Assembly (NCBI GenBank): GCA_032622095.1
Contig: CP136069.1
Span: 31,624,342 to 31,688,341 of the forward strand
Direction of reading: 5' to 3'
Length of the DNA stretch: 64,000 nucleotides
From: Siphonodentalium dalli
Lineage: Eukaryota > Mollusca > Scaphopoda > Gadilida > Siphonodentaliidae
Positions 45,161-58,300 of the stretch are shown in pieces. The stretch's first letter is position 1. Each line of letters starts with the position of its first letter. The position numbers and the translations under genes were made by a program. The notes beneath the pieces are model-generated. The model ran no database searches. It was not told the origin of the DNA and saw nothing but the letters and a program-made list of their open reading frames with translations.

Positions 45161-45502
45161 CAGTATTTATGGCAGTGTTCATTTTTTAGCCAATTCTGAT
45201 TTTTTTATTTTTGGCCAAATTAAAAAAAACTTTGGCCAAATTAAATTCTCATTTTATTATCTCACAATTAATAAATATATTTGTTTTATTTAACATCTAA
45301 CATTCTATATAATTATTGACATACCTTCAAATGTGATTCTCATGTCACTCCCGTTACAAAATCAATTTGGGTTATCAAATTAGAAATCTGATTTTGGGTT
45401 AAAAAAACTTTGACAAAATGTAATTTTTTGGGCCATTTTCGAAAAAAATTGGCCAATTTGGCCTGTGACAGCATGAACCCTGATTTTTGGGTCTAGTTTA
45501 TA

Positions 45503-45719
45503 CAGTAAAGCTCTAAGTAATCGACTTCTTAACCACAGCAGAATTATGGGTAACTTTTCAGGATTTAGTCGGAAATATGGCTTGTGGCCATTCATCGGAA
45601 ATTAAGCTCTCCCCGAGAGCTTTCCGATGAATGGCAACATGCCATATTTCCGACTAAATCCTGAAAAGTTACCCATAATTCTGCTGTGTTTAAGGAGTCG
45701 ATTACTTAGGGCATTACTG
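45503..45719. mobile_element. Family A palindromic MITE, complete
   Basis: CAGTAAAGCTCTAAGTAATC ... ACTTAGGGCATTACTG, TA-flanked. Confidence 0.9.
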
Positions 45720-46416
45720 TATCTTATATACAATTATCAGGGGGTTCAAACAATAATTGGGCCTTTAAGACTACACAGATCAGCTAAATCATGCCACAAA
45801 TCTCTACTCTGGCTACACGCAGAGATCATACTCCACCAGTCGAAACCAGCAGGGAACTGTTTGATGTTCTGACGGGGAACTTTAGGCAAAAGAAAATTAA
45901 TTGTCCAGTTGGGGTTACAGGTCAGAAAACATTAGGGTCGGTAGGTAGGCTTAAAATTTAACATATTAAATAAATATTTATTATGCTAATTTTATTGCTT
46001 TCTCTTCTGCCTTGAAATTCAAAATCATTTGACTGAGAAAAGTTTTCATTGCATTCATTCGTTTTGTATATGATTCATATACTTTGAGAAAGAAATCAAC
46101 AGATTTTTGGACATTGAAATGTGTGTATTTTACATTTTATCTACTACCTACATAATGTGATGAAAATTTCAAGACATTTGATTTGTACATGTACATGCAT
46201 TACCATGAAAAACATGTTTATGATACAGGGTTTTAAATAGGGTCGGTAGGGAAACACCAACCACAAATATTTTTTTATTGGCCAAATCTGAACATCCCTA
46301 TAATGTAAAATAAACCGTTTCAATTTATAGTTTTATAAATATATGTGTACATGAACATTATCAGAGATATACCGTTAGTCTTTACACTTGTTATATTCTA
46401 GCTTGTTTTTCTTTAA

Positions 46417-46620
46417 CCCTTTTATGATGGGAGCTGGGCAGGTGCAGTATTAAAGATCCTGTGCCAGTGAATTCTCTTATGTATGTGAGTCTCGCATATA
46501 TACTAGCAAGAGAATGCACAGGCTTACAAGGTCAAGGTAAATATTGTTAGGCCAATGTAATTCTCTTATATATATGTGAGGCTCCCTTTGGGCTCCCTGT
46601 AATGTAACATTTGGGAAAAT
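46417..46620. mobile_element. Family C piggyBac-like element, left part
   Basis: TTAA-CCCTTTTATGATGGGAGC with two hairpin arms; the right end is lost where a second repeat begins. Confidence 0.75.
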
Positions 46621-46663
46621 AATGCAGGTTATGTAGATAAAAAAATGTATTTTATAGTATGTG

Positions 46664-46813
46664 GAGGTCCCAAATCTAGATTGCATGATTATGGCGACGT
46701 TTGTGAGCCAATTTTGCTCTGCATCACTAGAATAATGAAATTGACCCCATGTAATCAATTTGTTTCAAAATCGGCTCACAGAAGTCGCCTAAATCAAGCA
46801 TCGGGACCTTCAT
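46664..46813. mobile_element. ~150-bp inverted-repeat MITE
   Basis: GGAGGTCCCAAATCTAGATT...GCGACGTTTGTGAGCCAATT is mirrored by AATCGGCTCACAGAAGTCGC...GCATCGGGACCTT. Family not assigned. Confidence 0.7.
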
Positions 46814-47269
46814 ATACTGTAAAATACATTATTAAGGAACATTGGGAATTAATTGTAATATATTACATGAATGATTTTTTCAATGTCATAAAGTTCCGCA
46901 TCAGAACATCTAAAAGAATCCAGGTTTTAACTGGTTGGATATGATCTCAACAGACATAGCCGGAGTAGAGATTCATAACATGATCTAAGATCAAACCACT
47001 ATACAAAAATAATATAATCCCAACTGCTCATGTCAAAATGTCCCTGGAGTCTCTACAACAGAGGATTCGTGAGACGAGGAAATGAAAAATAAGAAATCAA
47101 GTGATAATCAGCTGATAAGGTTTAATTTGATATTAATATATTTATATATATGAATATAAATTTCAAGAAAGTAGATGTTGAAACATTAAAAATATTGTAG
47201 ATCATGACTGCAAAAAACATATAAAGATATAATAAATATATAGAAATGCACAAAAATATTAAATGCTAT

Positions 47270-48002
47270 AAGGCCAAAATGTTTTTTAAAAATTATTTGA
47301 GTCTCAGACAATTTTTTTTCTGAATCAATGAGAGAGGGAGGACTTTATTTTTATTTTTTTTCTGAATCAATGAGAGAGGGAGGACTTTATTTTTATTCTG
47401 AATCAATGAGGGAGGGAGGACTTTATTTTTATTTTTATTCTGAATCAATGAGAGAGGGAGGACTTTATTTTAATTTTTTTTGTGCACATTGTAAGCATGG
47501 ATCATGATAGCTTCTATTATCTAGTAATAGTCAGAAAATATTGAGGGAACTTTGTTTTGCATATACACTCATTTAATCTGATATTAAAATTACATTGTGC
47601 TACTAGTAAACCTGTATGACACAGGGATTACCTATAATGTTCTAATGCCCCTTATATTCCAAATTGTTATTGTTGTCTATAAATTGACACCTCTACATTA
47701 TAACATGTGATCCTAAATTTCCTCCAGTGTCTTTCAATTGTTCTTGTGTTACAATGTTCTTTGTCACTATGTGTATACATGATTGTCAATCTATCAATCC
47801 CAGAGATATGTTAAAAGTTCATGTATATTGCAATTAATGTTCAATACATGTGGAAATGTTGGTAAAAACATACCAAAATAATTGAAAAAAGAATATTTTT
47901 TTTTTTGCTTTTTCAAAAATGAAAATAAAACGTCCAATGCGCGCCATTTATTTCAATGCCGCGGTGTCTGAGACTCAAATAATATTTTTTATTTGGCCTA
48001 AT
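47270..48002. mobile_element. ~730-bp inverted-repeat element with internal tandem repeat
   Basis: Left end AAGGCCAAAATG...TTTGAGTCTCAGACA is mirrored by TGTCTGAGACTCAAATAATA...ATTTGGCCT. Inside, TGAATCAATGAGAGAGGGAG-GACTTTATTTTTA repeats four times (47,315-47,480). Confidence 0.75.
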
Positions 48003-48838
48003 CATCAATAATTACATGGAATGTAATCAATAAAATTATCTCCAATATTAGTGAATATATATAGAAAGATATTTTCACATTTAATATAAAGGACAATCAA
48101 TAAAGACTACATGTATATCATGCGGAATTTTATTTTTTTTAGTATTTCCCCAAAAACGTTAATTTAATTATTATGTATGAGCTGCCATTGTGTGTCAGGA
48201 TGGACAAGCCCGCTTTCTTGGTGGGACAAGTAATGTGTGTCCTGGGAGGCATAATGTGATCACCCATAACTTGGAAGCATGATTGTGATGAATACATCAA
48301 AATTTGTTATCAGTTCAACACGTGCACCGGTTGAAGAAAAAGTTTATATAAATATATCTCTGGAATATTGTCCAAAGGGACATCATCTTAAAGAACCAAT
48401 GTCGTCCTCAAGGCATATTCAGCCAGGTAATAATTTCATTTTGAAGACAATAGATTGGAAATTTCATGTAGTATGAATTGGTATATAAATATAATCTATA
48501 AAAATTACAATATATAATATTAATAAATAAATGGTATTGAATCACAGTTGACTATAATTGTTTAATTGTCATATATAAATGCATTAACATAGATTAACAG
48601 AGATAATATCACAGAAAAATGACTACAATTGGATATCACAGAAGAATAAATGCTTGCCTCATCAATAAGCTGAAAACAATCGTTCAGATTACGTCTCTAG
48701 ATGTCCCATTCAAAGCCAATATCTATGAAGGAGTAGGTACTCCTAAAATGATGTATCTGATGACAGTTTCGGTTTCTAATCGTTCGTGAAGGTAAATGCA
48801 TGTCAGTGGGCATGAAAAATAGTACTGAATGAATTTAA
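48003..48838. other. Intergenic, no gene seen
   Basis: AT-rich; nothing assignable. It lies downstream of the membrane-protein gene's stop and could hold its 3' end. Confidence 0.35.
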
Positions 48839-49212
48839 AGGTACACAATCCGATTCGATGGTCCCCATATCATCAGATTCCAATAACAACGACAATTCTT
48901 GAAATGCCACTTCAGTTATCAGAATCGATTAATTGACAAAAAATAATGCTAACCGCTGTCAGCTATTGTATAAAATTGCCCACAAAGTGTTATATATCAA
49001 CATTTTGTTTAACGCAATTTGGTATCGGGAGTATGTCGGTTGGCATTTGTTGAATATTTGCTAGGCCAGGTGGTGAAAATAATAGATTTCAAAAATTGAT
49101 ATCTGATAACTCTGAGCTTTGATGGGTGGTTTCCTCAACTCAAATCAAATATTTTTTACCCCCGAAGCCAAAGAAATAGTAATTTAGGATCGTTAATTTG
49201 GATTGTGCATCT
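48839..49212. mobile_element. Family G TTAA-flanked MITE in 3' flank of membrane-protein gene
   Basis: TTAA-AGGTACACAATCCGATTC ... GGATTGTGCATCT-TTAA. It lies 48 bases past the stop codon of the minus-strand gene. Confidence 0.85.
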
Positions 49213-49259
49213 TTAAACACCGGTCAGGCAGGTGACAGTTGTTGATTAATTTCCAATCA

Positions 49260-49370
49260 TCACTTCATCTTTTTGTCTTCACTGGGCGAGATGCTTGAAT
49301 CTCTACTTGTCGATGGACTAATGGACCTCAGAGACTCAGGTGGTTTGACAGAACCGTTTCTTTTTCCCAC
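49260..49370 (-). CDS. Membrane-protein gene, terminal exon
   Basis: Acceptor TATTGACAG, then VGKRNGSVKPPESLRSISPS and TSRDSSISPSEDKKMK before TGA at 49262-49260. Phase 0 fits the previous exon. The Ser/Pro-rich, basic-acidic tail suggests a disordered phosphorylatable C-terminus. The linking intron is about 2.8 kb, so assignment rests on phase, acceptor quality and an open frame. Confidence 0.7.
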   Translation of the reverse strand: MGKRNGSVKPPESLRSISPSTSRDSSISPSEDKKMK

Positions 49371-52300
49371 CTGTCAATATTTGTTTAAAGAAAGCACATT
49401 TAATAGCAAACAAATACAAATGGACATGGATTTTGAATAAAAAACTAACTAAATAACAACAACATTCTATCCAGTCTATGTAAACATACACTCAGATTCA
49501 TAATGATACTGAGTCTATTGCATTCCCATCAACTTTTCATTTCTGAACAGTTGTGGGCTTCCCCCAAATTACATCACACCGCGCTAATTATAAATCGGAA
49601 ATTAGTTGTGATTGACAGGTGTAAACATGGTCACGTGCCAGTGCCGTCATGGCCGCTTCAACCCTGTGAAGCCGATTCTAAGAATCGGAATTAATAGTTG
49701 TAGGGTTTGTGACTTTTCGTTCGGCAGTTGTTTTACTGACAATAAAGGGAAACAGCTTCCGGGATCCAAAATAAAATGTACAATAACTAAGACAGATCTA
49801 CTTGAAATTATAAAAAATGTCAATTTATGTGGATTTCTTGGACTCAGAAGATCTCAGAACGAATTATTTTTAGATTGGCCAGGCGATTTGTCGCCCATGT
49901 TGTCAAAAAATAACACAAATCAACGGCCACGAATAAAAAATACATGAATGTCGGGACTATCTGATAAAACAACTACAGAACTAAAAAAAAGTACCTTGAC
50001 ATAAAAAAACGATCTATCAGTTCCCCAGTACCGTAGCACCACCGCAGCCAAAACGAGCGAAGAGCAACACAATTCTACCACCAACGCCACCGAAACCCAT
50101 CCGACATTACACAGCCGTATTATTAGCTCCAATGATTGTACCAGTTGTACCCAAATTACAGTTGCCTGCAATCCACATTCCGGTGATTCTTGATTTTAAA
50201 CTTTCGACCGCTCGTCAACAATCTATTTTATTTGTCGATTTGTGAATTTCTCTTCCGGTATAACATGACGTCATGTATACTATTTTTAACAACCTTTAGC
50301 CACACCTTCGGAATTTCAACACCAAGAGCACGTGACATGTTACTAGTTTTTTATTGGGGCACACATTTCTTGGAGCTAAGTTTTGATTGGCGGTAATTAC
50401 AAGGAATCCCGGGTTTGGGAAATGAAAACTGAACGAAAGGTCGTCAGACCCACTATTTTTTATATGTGGGTATGTAGTTTACTCCAGACTGCATTCTATC
50501 CTATTATTCATACGCCATCTTTGAAATCCATTTCCACTTTCACATTTAATGCAGCTTGTGATATTTCAGCAGGCTCCATGTTGGCCAAAGATTTTAATTT
50601 GCCAATTATTTTGCCATATGAAAATAATTTTTGTTAAATTTGTTTAGCAGTTGCCAAATGTTATCGTTTTCTGCAATATTGAGTATTATGTTTCAACCAT
50701 CACAGTTAAACCCTTTCATGACTGGAGATTCCTGAAAATTTGCTAAAACCCAGTGCCATTGCATTCTTTTATATATGGAGTCAACATAGGACACCTCGCA
50801 TATATAAGAGAATACATTGGCCTAACAATATCTACCTTGACCATGTAAGCCAGTGCATTCTCTTATATATGTGAGGCTTCCTATGGGAGACTCACATAAT
50901 TATATAAGAGAATGAACTGGCACAGGGTCTTTAATGCTACACCACAATAGCTCCCATCATGAAAGGGTTAACAACTTTTGTTATCTTCGTAAACATGATG
51001 ATTTTTCTTTTACTCAGGTATCGATGGATACAGTGACAGTGAAAAGCCTTGACATAGAGTGTCGGACATTTGCACATGCATCACCAAATTCACCCTCTGG
51101 GAACCTCATTCTGCTTAGGTCTCAACTGCTATGGGTCCTAGGATCACATTGAAGTTCCCCATTTGAATTTGATGATGTTCACCCATTAGTCACCTCATTA
51201 ATGCATTTTATCTTCTACAAATTAGGGGATATAGAAACTCAACAGAAGGGAAAAAGAAACTATAACAAAAAGACTATAGATACTTCCCAGAAGATGATGC
51301 CTAAGCATCAGTAAATTCATGGGGTAACATCACTAAATTCACCTTACAATATTTTAAGGCTTGGATAGTGATCTGGAAGCCGTCAATTATTAATAATTGT
51401 TTCTCGTTTATATCATAGAACAATAAACCAGTCATCGAACAATAAAATTGTATAAGGGCTGCTTCATAGAGAGCGCACCTGGAAACAAAGAGGACTAGCA
51501 ATGTAAACATCACCGCCATGCATAAACCTTCATCGGTCAATATGTGAAGTGTTTTGCCAAAACATTTGCCAAATGAAATATTTTTTGCTATAAATTGTAA
51601 ATTATTTTTGCATTTGGCAAGTGGCAGCGTAAACCCTGTGTTTCCACCTCAAATTTTACATAGTAATTTCTCACTTTTGTCACATTCTGATACTGATGTA
51701 ATAGTATAGTAGTATCCCTGCACATATGTCCAACAAAAATATCAAAACATATCTTCAATATAATAAAGCCGTATATATAGTTTAGTGTGCCTGTCATTTG
51801 CAGAATGAGGTCCCCAGAGGGTGAATTCAGAGATTCATATCGTATATCGGGCTAGCATCACTAAATTCATCCTCTGGGGACCTCATTCTGCTAAGGCCTC
51901 ATCTTCTCTGGAAAGTTTCTTTATTATCAAATTTCTATAGAAACTTCTTCACATATATTCTATTTTTTTTAAATTTAGTTTCTGTATATCCCAATTGGTG
52001 CACATCACGATATTCACCATACTGGAAACTTCAATCTGAGTCTATGTATGCCCCCATAGCAGATGAGGCCATGCAGATTGAGGTCCCCAGAGGGTGAATT
52101 TGGTGATGCTAGCCCACTATGTGGGATAGCGTCACTAAATTCACCCTCTGGGAACCTCATTCTGCAAATGAAAGGCACACTAAATGCAGGCTTGATTCTC
52201 ACCTTGTCTGCCATCATGATATCAGTGTCTTTGGTTCCAGCTTCCAGAGCAGATTTAATGTCTTTATCCATCCCCGGGACACTCATGTCGCCAAACACCT

Positions 52301-55300
52301 AACAAAGGAGAACATAACATATGACATATAGACACAACACTCATGTCACCAAACACCTACATTGTAGCAAAGGAGCATTAACATATAGCCGCAACACTCA
52401 TGTCACCAAACACCTACATTGTAATGCCCTAATTAATCGACTGCTTAACCACAGCAGAATTATCGGTAACTTTCAGGATTTAGTCGGAAATATGGCTTGT
52501 TGCCATTTATCGTAAAGCTCTCCCCGAGAGCTTTCCGATGAATGGCAACAAGCAAAGGAGAACATAACATATAGCCGGGACACTCATGTCACCAAACACC
52601 TACAGATACATTGTAGCAAATGAGAACATAACATATAGCCGCAACACTCATGTCGCCAAAAAAAACTAGCAAAGAAGAACATAACATGTAGCCAGTATAC
52701 TCATGTCGCCAAACACCTAGCACAGGAGAACATAACATATAGTCGGAACACTCATGTTGCCAAACACCTAGCAAAGTAGAACATAACATATAGTCGGAAC
52801 ACTCATGTTGCCAAACACCTAGCAAAGTAGAACATAACCGGGCCCATTGCCCCCATCTGCCCCCTGCACTGGCGCCCCTGCTCACCTGGCAGAATAAGAG
52901 ATTGCTCAGTGCCAAGTTCCGGCCATATTATGTCTGTTTCTATCATGCGTTAATTACGGCCATATTATGTCTGTTTCTATCACACGTTAATTCCGTGTAT
53001 ATTATGTCCATTTCTATCACTAGTTAATTCATGGCATATTATGTTCATTTCTATTATATGTTAATTCTGGGCATATTATGTCCGTTTCTGTCAAGCATTG
53101 CTGCCATAAAAATAGGGTCAGAGCAAAGAATCACATGACCTAATTTAAACCAACCAATATGCATTCAAGTTCCACATTGTGACCCACCATATCAAATCCA
53201 GTCGTACCATGTGCCAATGCATTCTCTTATATATGCGAGTCGACCATAGGTCGCCTCGCATATATAAGAGAATGCATTGGCCTAACAATTTGTTACAATT
53301 TTAATAATTTTTTCTTGTATTCTTTAACAATTTTATAATTTCACCCATACAGAGCCCCAGACAAACATGAGCAGACGACACTCTTCTATATGCTTCTATA
53401 TATGTGTGGGGCTCCCTGCAGGGTAATGGATGTTTTTTATTTTATGTCCTAAAAATTGTAAGAAACATTTATTTAAAAAAAAATGATAAAAAATTGTTAG
53501 GCCAATGCATTCTCTTATATATGCGAGGCACAGGGTAAAAAAATCCCGACTTACGACTGGATTTGATATGGCGGGTCACATATATGATTGTAAATATATC
53601 TCAATGATTGCCAAATCTGCCCCAGGCTCAGATGTTCAGATATATAGAATATGTAACTCGCTTATACTGCCATTGCTCAAGTCTGAGTTTAGTGTGCCTG
53701 TCATTTGCAGAATGAGGTCGCCAGAATGTGAATTTAGTGATGCTATCCCGCATAGCGGGCTAGCATCACCAAATTAACCCTCTGGCGACCTCATTCTGCT
53801 TAGACCTCATCTGTTATGGGAGACATAGACTCATATTAAAGTTCCCAAATGGTAAATATTGTGATGTACACCCATTGGGAACCTCGATTATGCATGTCAA
53901 CCGCCAATTTGGTGATATAGAGAAACTAAATAAAAAAAGAAATAGAATCTATATGAAGAAGTTTCTATAGAAATTTGATAATAAAGAAACTTTCCAGAGA
54001 AGATGAGGCCTTAGCAGAATGAGGTCCCCAGAGGGTGAATGTTGTGATGCTAGTTTGCTATAAGGGATAGTGTCACTAGATTCACCCTCTGGGGACCTCA
54101 TTCTGCAAATGACATGCACATTAAACTCAGGCTTGCCATCGCTTAAACTGATATGAGCATCTTTTGGGCGAGGCTCTGATGAGATGGGGGGGGGGGGAGA
54201 CCCCCCCCTGTCCCTGGAGCTTGTTTAGTATAGCTGACATACCTCTATGACAGCGCCATCTGGCAGCCTCAGGAAGTGTCGATAGAGTTCCCTTAGACCA
54301 TCGAGGTGCAGTGTGTGTATCGACACGTGGGTCGTTATTTCTTTCTCCTTTACAGCTTTTGTTGTTTCATTCCCATTTCCATCCGTAACAGTTTCTTCAC
54401 TCTGTAAGTTGATTGAATGGTTACTTCAGTAAAATAGTAACCCTTTCACGAATGGAGCTGCGCTGGTGCAGTATTAAAGATCATGTGCCAGCGAATTCTC
54501 CCATAGGTCTCATAGGGAGCCTCGCATATATAAGAGAATGCACTTGCTTACAAGGTCAAGGTAAATATTGTTAGGCCAACGTATTCTCTTAAATATGCGA
54601 GGTTCCCTATGGAGACTCGCATATGTAAGAGAATGCATTGGCACAGGGTTTTCGCAAAATTCCAGTCATGAAAGGGTTAAGGTGACACTGAGGTGACCAA
54701 GTTTTTCACCCTCCGAAAAATCTCAAGAGCGCAACTCTCCATCAATCAGAATACGTGTTTTAGTAATAATTATTCAACTTGAATTGCAATTGATGATAAA
54801 ACTTACATCTTCCTCCCAAATGTAATCGTAAATTGCTGCTTTACGCCGCTCTCCTTCTTCGCCCCGCCATTGCTCCGCCTTCCTGATGATGAAATTCAGC
54901 TCCTGATTGGACAGTTCAAGGTCATATGGTACAAAGAAGTCATCTTCCTCACCATGCAGTCTCCAGAAAACGTCCAGCATTCGACCGTTGTTGTGTAATC
55001 TGTTAAGGTAAGTCATATCTACAGTAATGCCGTAAATAATCGACTCCTTAACCACAGCAGAATTATGGGTAATTTTTCAAAATTCAGTCGGAAATATGGC
55101 TTGTTACCATTCATCAGAAAGCTCTCAGTGAGAGCTTTCCGATGAATGGCAACAAGCCATATTTCCGACTAAATCCTGAAAAATTACCCATAATTCTGCT
55201 GTGGTTAAGGTGTCGATTATTTAGGGCATTACTGTAAGTGCAGGAGATGACGAGATCAATACAGTCTAGGCAGATAGCTCAGAACAAATGTTGGCTGCAG

Positions 55301-58300
55301 TTCGTGCCAAATTATTTAGTCATGCAGAGAGTAGAATCAATGATGACTGCCGGAAGCCATGTTTTCTTTTATAAAAAATCATTAAAATTTTATAACTCCC
55401 ACCTAGAATTTTCAAAACATAATCTCCAATAAATGTGGGCTGCAGGGTGTGTCGTGAAATTCAAGATGATTTATAAAAAAACATGTGATGGCTCCCTCTG
55501 GTGGTCACCCTGAAGTACCATATGAAGTGTGGTGACGATCGGATGACGGATGTGGCGTGTACGGTGTGCAAAATGCCAGTCTCCAGAAGACGCTAATCTG
55601 TTAATGTATGTCATACCTAAGTTTCGGGTGTTTGCATCTTCACAGCACTACTATGAAACATGCAGGTGTTGTTTAAGAGTGAGTATCTATTTTTTCAATC
55701 CTAGTTTTTTTATATCGAGTACAGATCTGTCAGATCTGACCTCTGGAAGTACATAGACTATATATCTGTCAGATCTTACCTCAGAAAGTACAAAAAGTAC
55801 ATAGACTATATATCTGTCAGATCTTACCTCAGGAAGTACATAGAGTATATATCTGTCAGATCTTACCTCAGGAAGTACATATAGAGTACATATAGAGTAC
55901 ATATAGAGTACATATCTCAGGAAGTACATAGAGAACACATATGTCAGAGCTTACCTCAGGAAGTACATAAAGAGTATACACATCTGTCAAAGCTTCACTC
56001 AGGAAGTACATATAGAGTAAACATCTGTCACAGCTCAGCAAAGGTGGTACATATATAGTACAGATTACCCCAGGAAGTACATATAGAGTACATATCTGTC
56101 AGAGCTTACCTCAGAAAGTACACAGAGTACAGATCTTACCTCAGGAAGTACAAAATGTACATATCTGTCAGATATTAACTCAGGAAGTACATATAGAGTA
56201 CACATATGTCAGAGCTTACCTCAGGAAGCACATATGTCAGAGCTTACCTCAGGAAGTACATAAAGAGTACACATATGTCAGAGCTTACCTTAGGAAGTAC
56301 ATATAGACAGGAAGTACATATAGAGTACAGATCTGTTAGAGCTTACCTCGGGAAGTACATATAGAGTACAGAGCTTACCTCAGGAAGTACATATCTTACC
56401 TCATGAAGTACATATAGAGTACAGAGCTTACCTCAGGAAGTACATATAGAGTACAGAGCTTACCTCAGGAAGTACATAGAGTACATATCTTACCTCAGGA
56501 AGTACATATAGAGTACAGAGCTTACCTCAGGAAGTACATATAGAGTACAGATCCCGACATGAATGAAGTGAAGCAGTAGAGAAACAGGGTGATTAACAGT
56601 CCTCCGAGACCTGACCCCTGTGACCTCTCGAAGTGCCACCACAGTTTAGCACAGTCAGCGATGGCCTCTGTTCCTCCCTGATATATGTGACGCTGTCAAT
56701 CAAAATATTTATGGATAGAAACAGTTAAAGGTACTCAAACCGATTCGATGGTCCTCATATCATCTGATTCCAACAACAACAACATTTTTTGAAATGCAGC
56801 TTCAGTTATCAGAATCGAGTAGTTGCCCAAAAATAATGCTAACCACAGTCAACTGTAGTATAAAATTGCCCAAAACCTGTTATTTATCAACATTTTGTTC
56901 ATCAAAATACGCATTAGTTATCAGAATCGATTAATTGCAACAAAATAATGCTAACCACCGTCAACAATGGTATCAAATTTCGCAAATTGTTTTATTTATC
57001 AACATTTTGTTCAACGAAATATGGCCGTATTATCACTTGAGTATCACAAAATTTTGCCGTATTATCACTTGATTTAGAGTTATCAATCTTCATCCACAAT
57101 TTTGTCCGAGACTGTCCATTTGATGACGTTTTTCTGGGTCACAATTAATTTCACATCTCGAGAAATAACATATCTTCTAAAATTGATCACTTTGAGCTTT
57201 GATGTGTGGGTTCCTCGACTCAAATTGAATATTTTTTACCCCTGAAGCCAAAGAAATAGTAATTTAGAAGCGTTGATTCGGAAAATGCATCTTTTTCTTG
57301 TTTTCAATTGATAAAAAATGGCGGCTGTCAGCAAAGTGAAGGAAATTCAACTTTTATTTATCTGTCATATCAATAAATATTTAGTTGTTGGAATTTGACA
57401 TTATCACACAATTCGTACTTAATCAGATAGATTGATTTGCAATATTGCATTTATACCAATACCGAACTTATCGGCTGCAATCGTAAGCTCTCAATTATAA
57501 TATATTGCACCGTGTCAGTGGTTTAAAGCAGAAAACTGATCATGTCATTGCACAATCTCTACCAGAGCGGACCAGTCATACTTCCTTTCTGACTCTGTCA
57601 CCGGCTGGGTACTGGTCTATGTTTCCATATTTAAAACATGGGATTTTCCAGCAAAAATGGCGAAACCCGATCGCTCCAAAGTCAAATTTTCTATGTGCTT
57701 TTAGAACAATTCCCGCACTAAAACATAATGGCAGTCGGCAGAATGGAAAATCAGAGCGGCAGTTTTGTTGATGATTTTCGCAAGCTACTCATCAAAACTG
57801 CAGCAAATTAGAACTCTTGTGTTTTACTTGCCGTTCGAGTTGTGACAATGTCGTACACATGCGTTTAGACTTTTGTGTTGATAAAATAATCAGAGAACTG
57901 AATCACACTGTTTCGAAATATAGTTCTTCAGTTTAAGTGGGACTTTTCAAACTTAAGGGTCCAAATTTATCCAAATTTTGTTCAATATTTTGTGTGCTTA
58001 ACAAGAGCAGCATGTTGCTCTGTTCGCTTAGTATATATTTCAATATTGCAGAAGTCCACCAAATGTGGGTGAAATGTCGCCGGTAGCAGCGGTCTTACCA
58101 AGCCATCAAGGGAGGTAAACCATGCATGGAGTTTAGTCATTGCAATGGACCAATGAAACAGAACAACATAGTGTGGGCTGCAGGGTGTGCTGATGACAGG
58201 TTTGACATTATCACACAATCCATATCTTACAGATAGATTGATTTGCAATACCAAACTTATCGGCTGCAATCGGAAGCTCTGAGTTACAATACAATGCACC

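Noticed and set aside
52850-52920. Possible extra exon ending CTTATTCTGCCAG/GTGAGC on the minus strand
   Set aside because: Exons 6 and 7 already join in phase as AVIE-VFGD, and no good acceptor was seen for this stretch.
1700-54650. Frames with RECIGL / MHSLIYAS and similar
   Set aside because: They translate the CCAATGCATTCTCTTATATA hairpin module of the TTAA elements.
55000-55021. Acceptor CTGTAG at the MITE border as start of membrane-gene exon 5
   Set aside because: It leads to an in-frame TAA (YDLP-stop) when joined to exon 4; CTTAACAG gives an open frame.
55687-55938. An 83-residue open frame with YVLPEVRSDRY repeats
   Set aside because: It is read from the donor minisatellite; the real exon frame stops at each unit.
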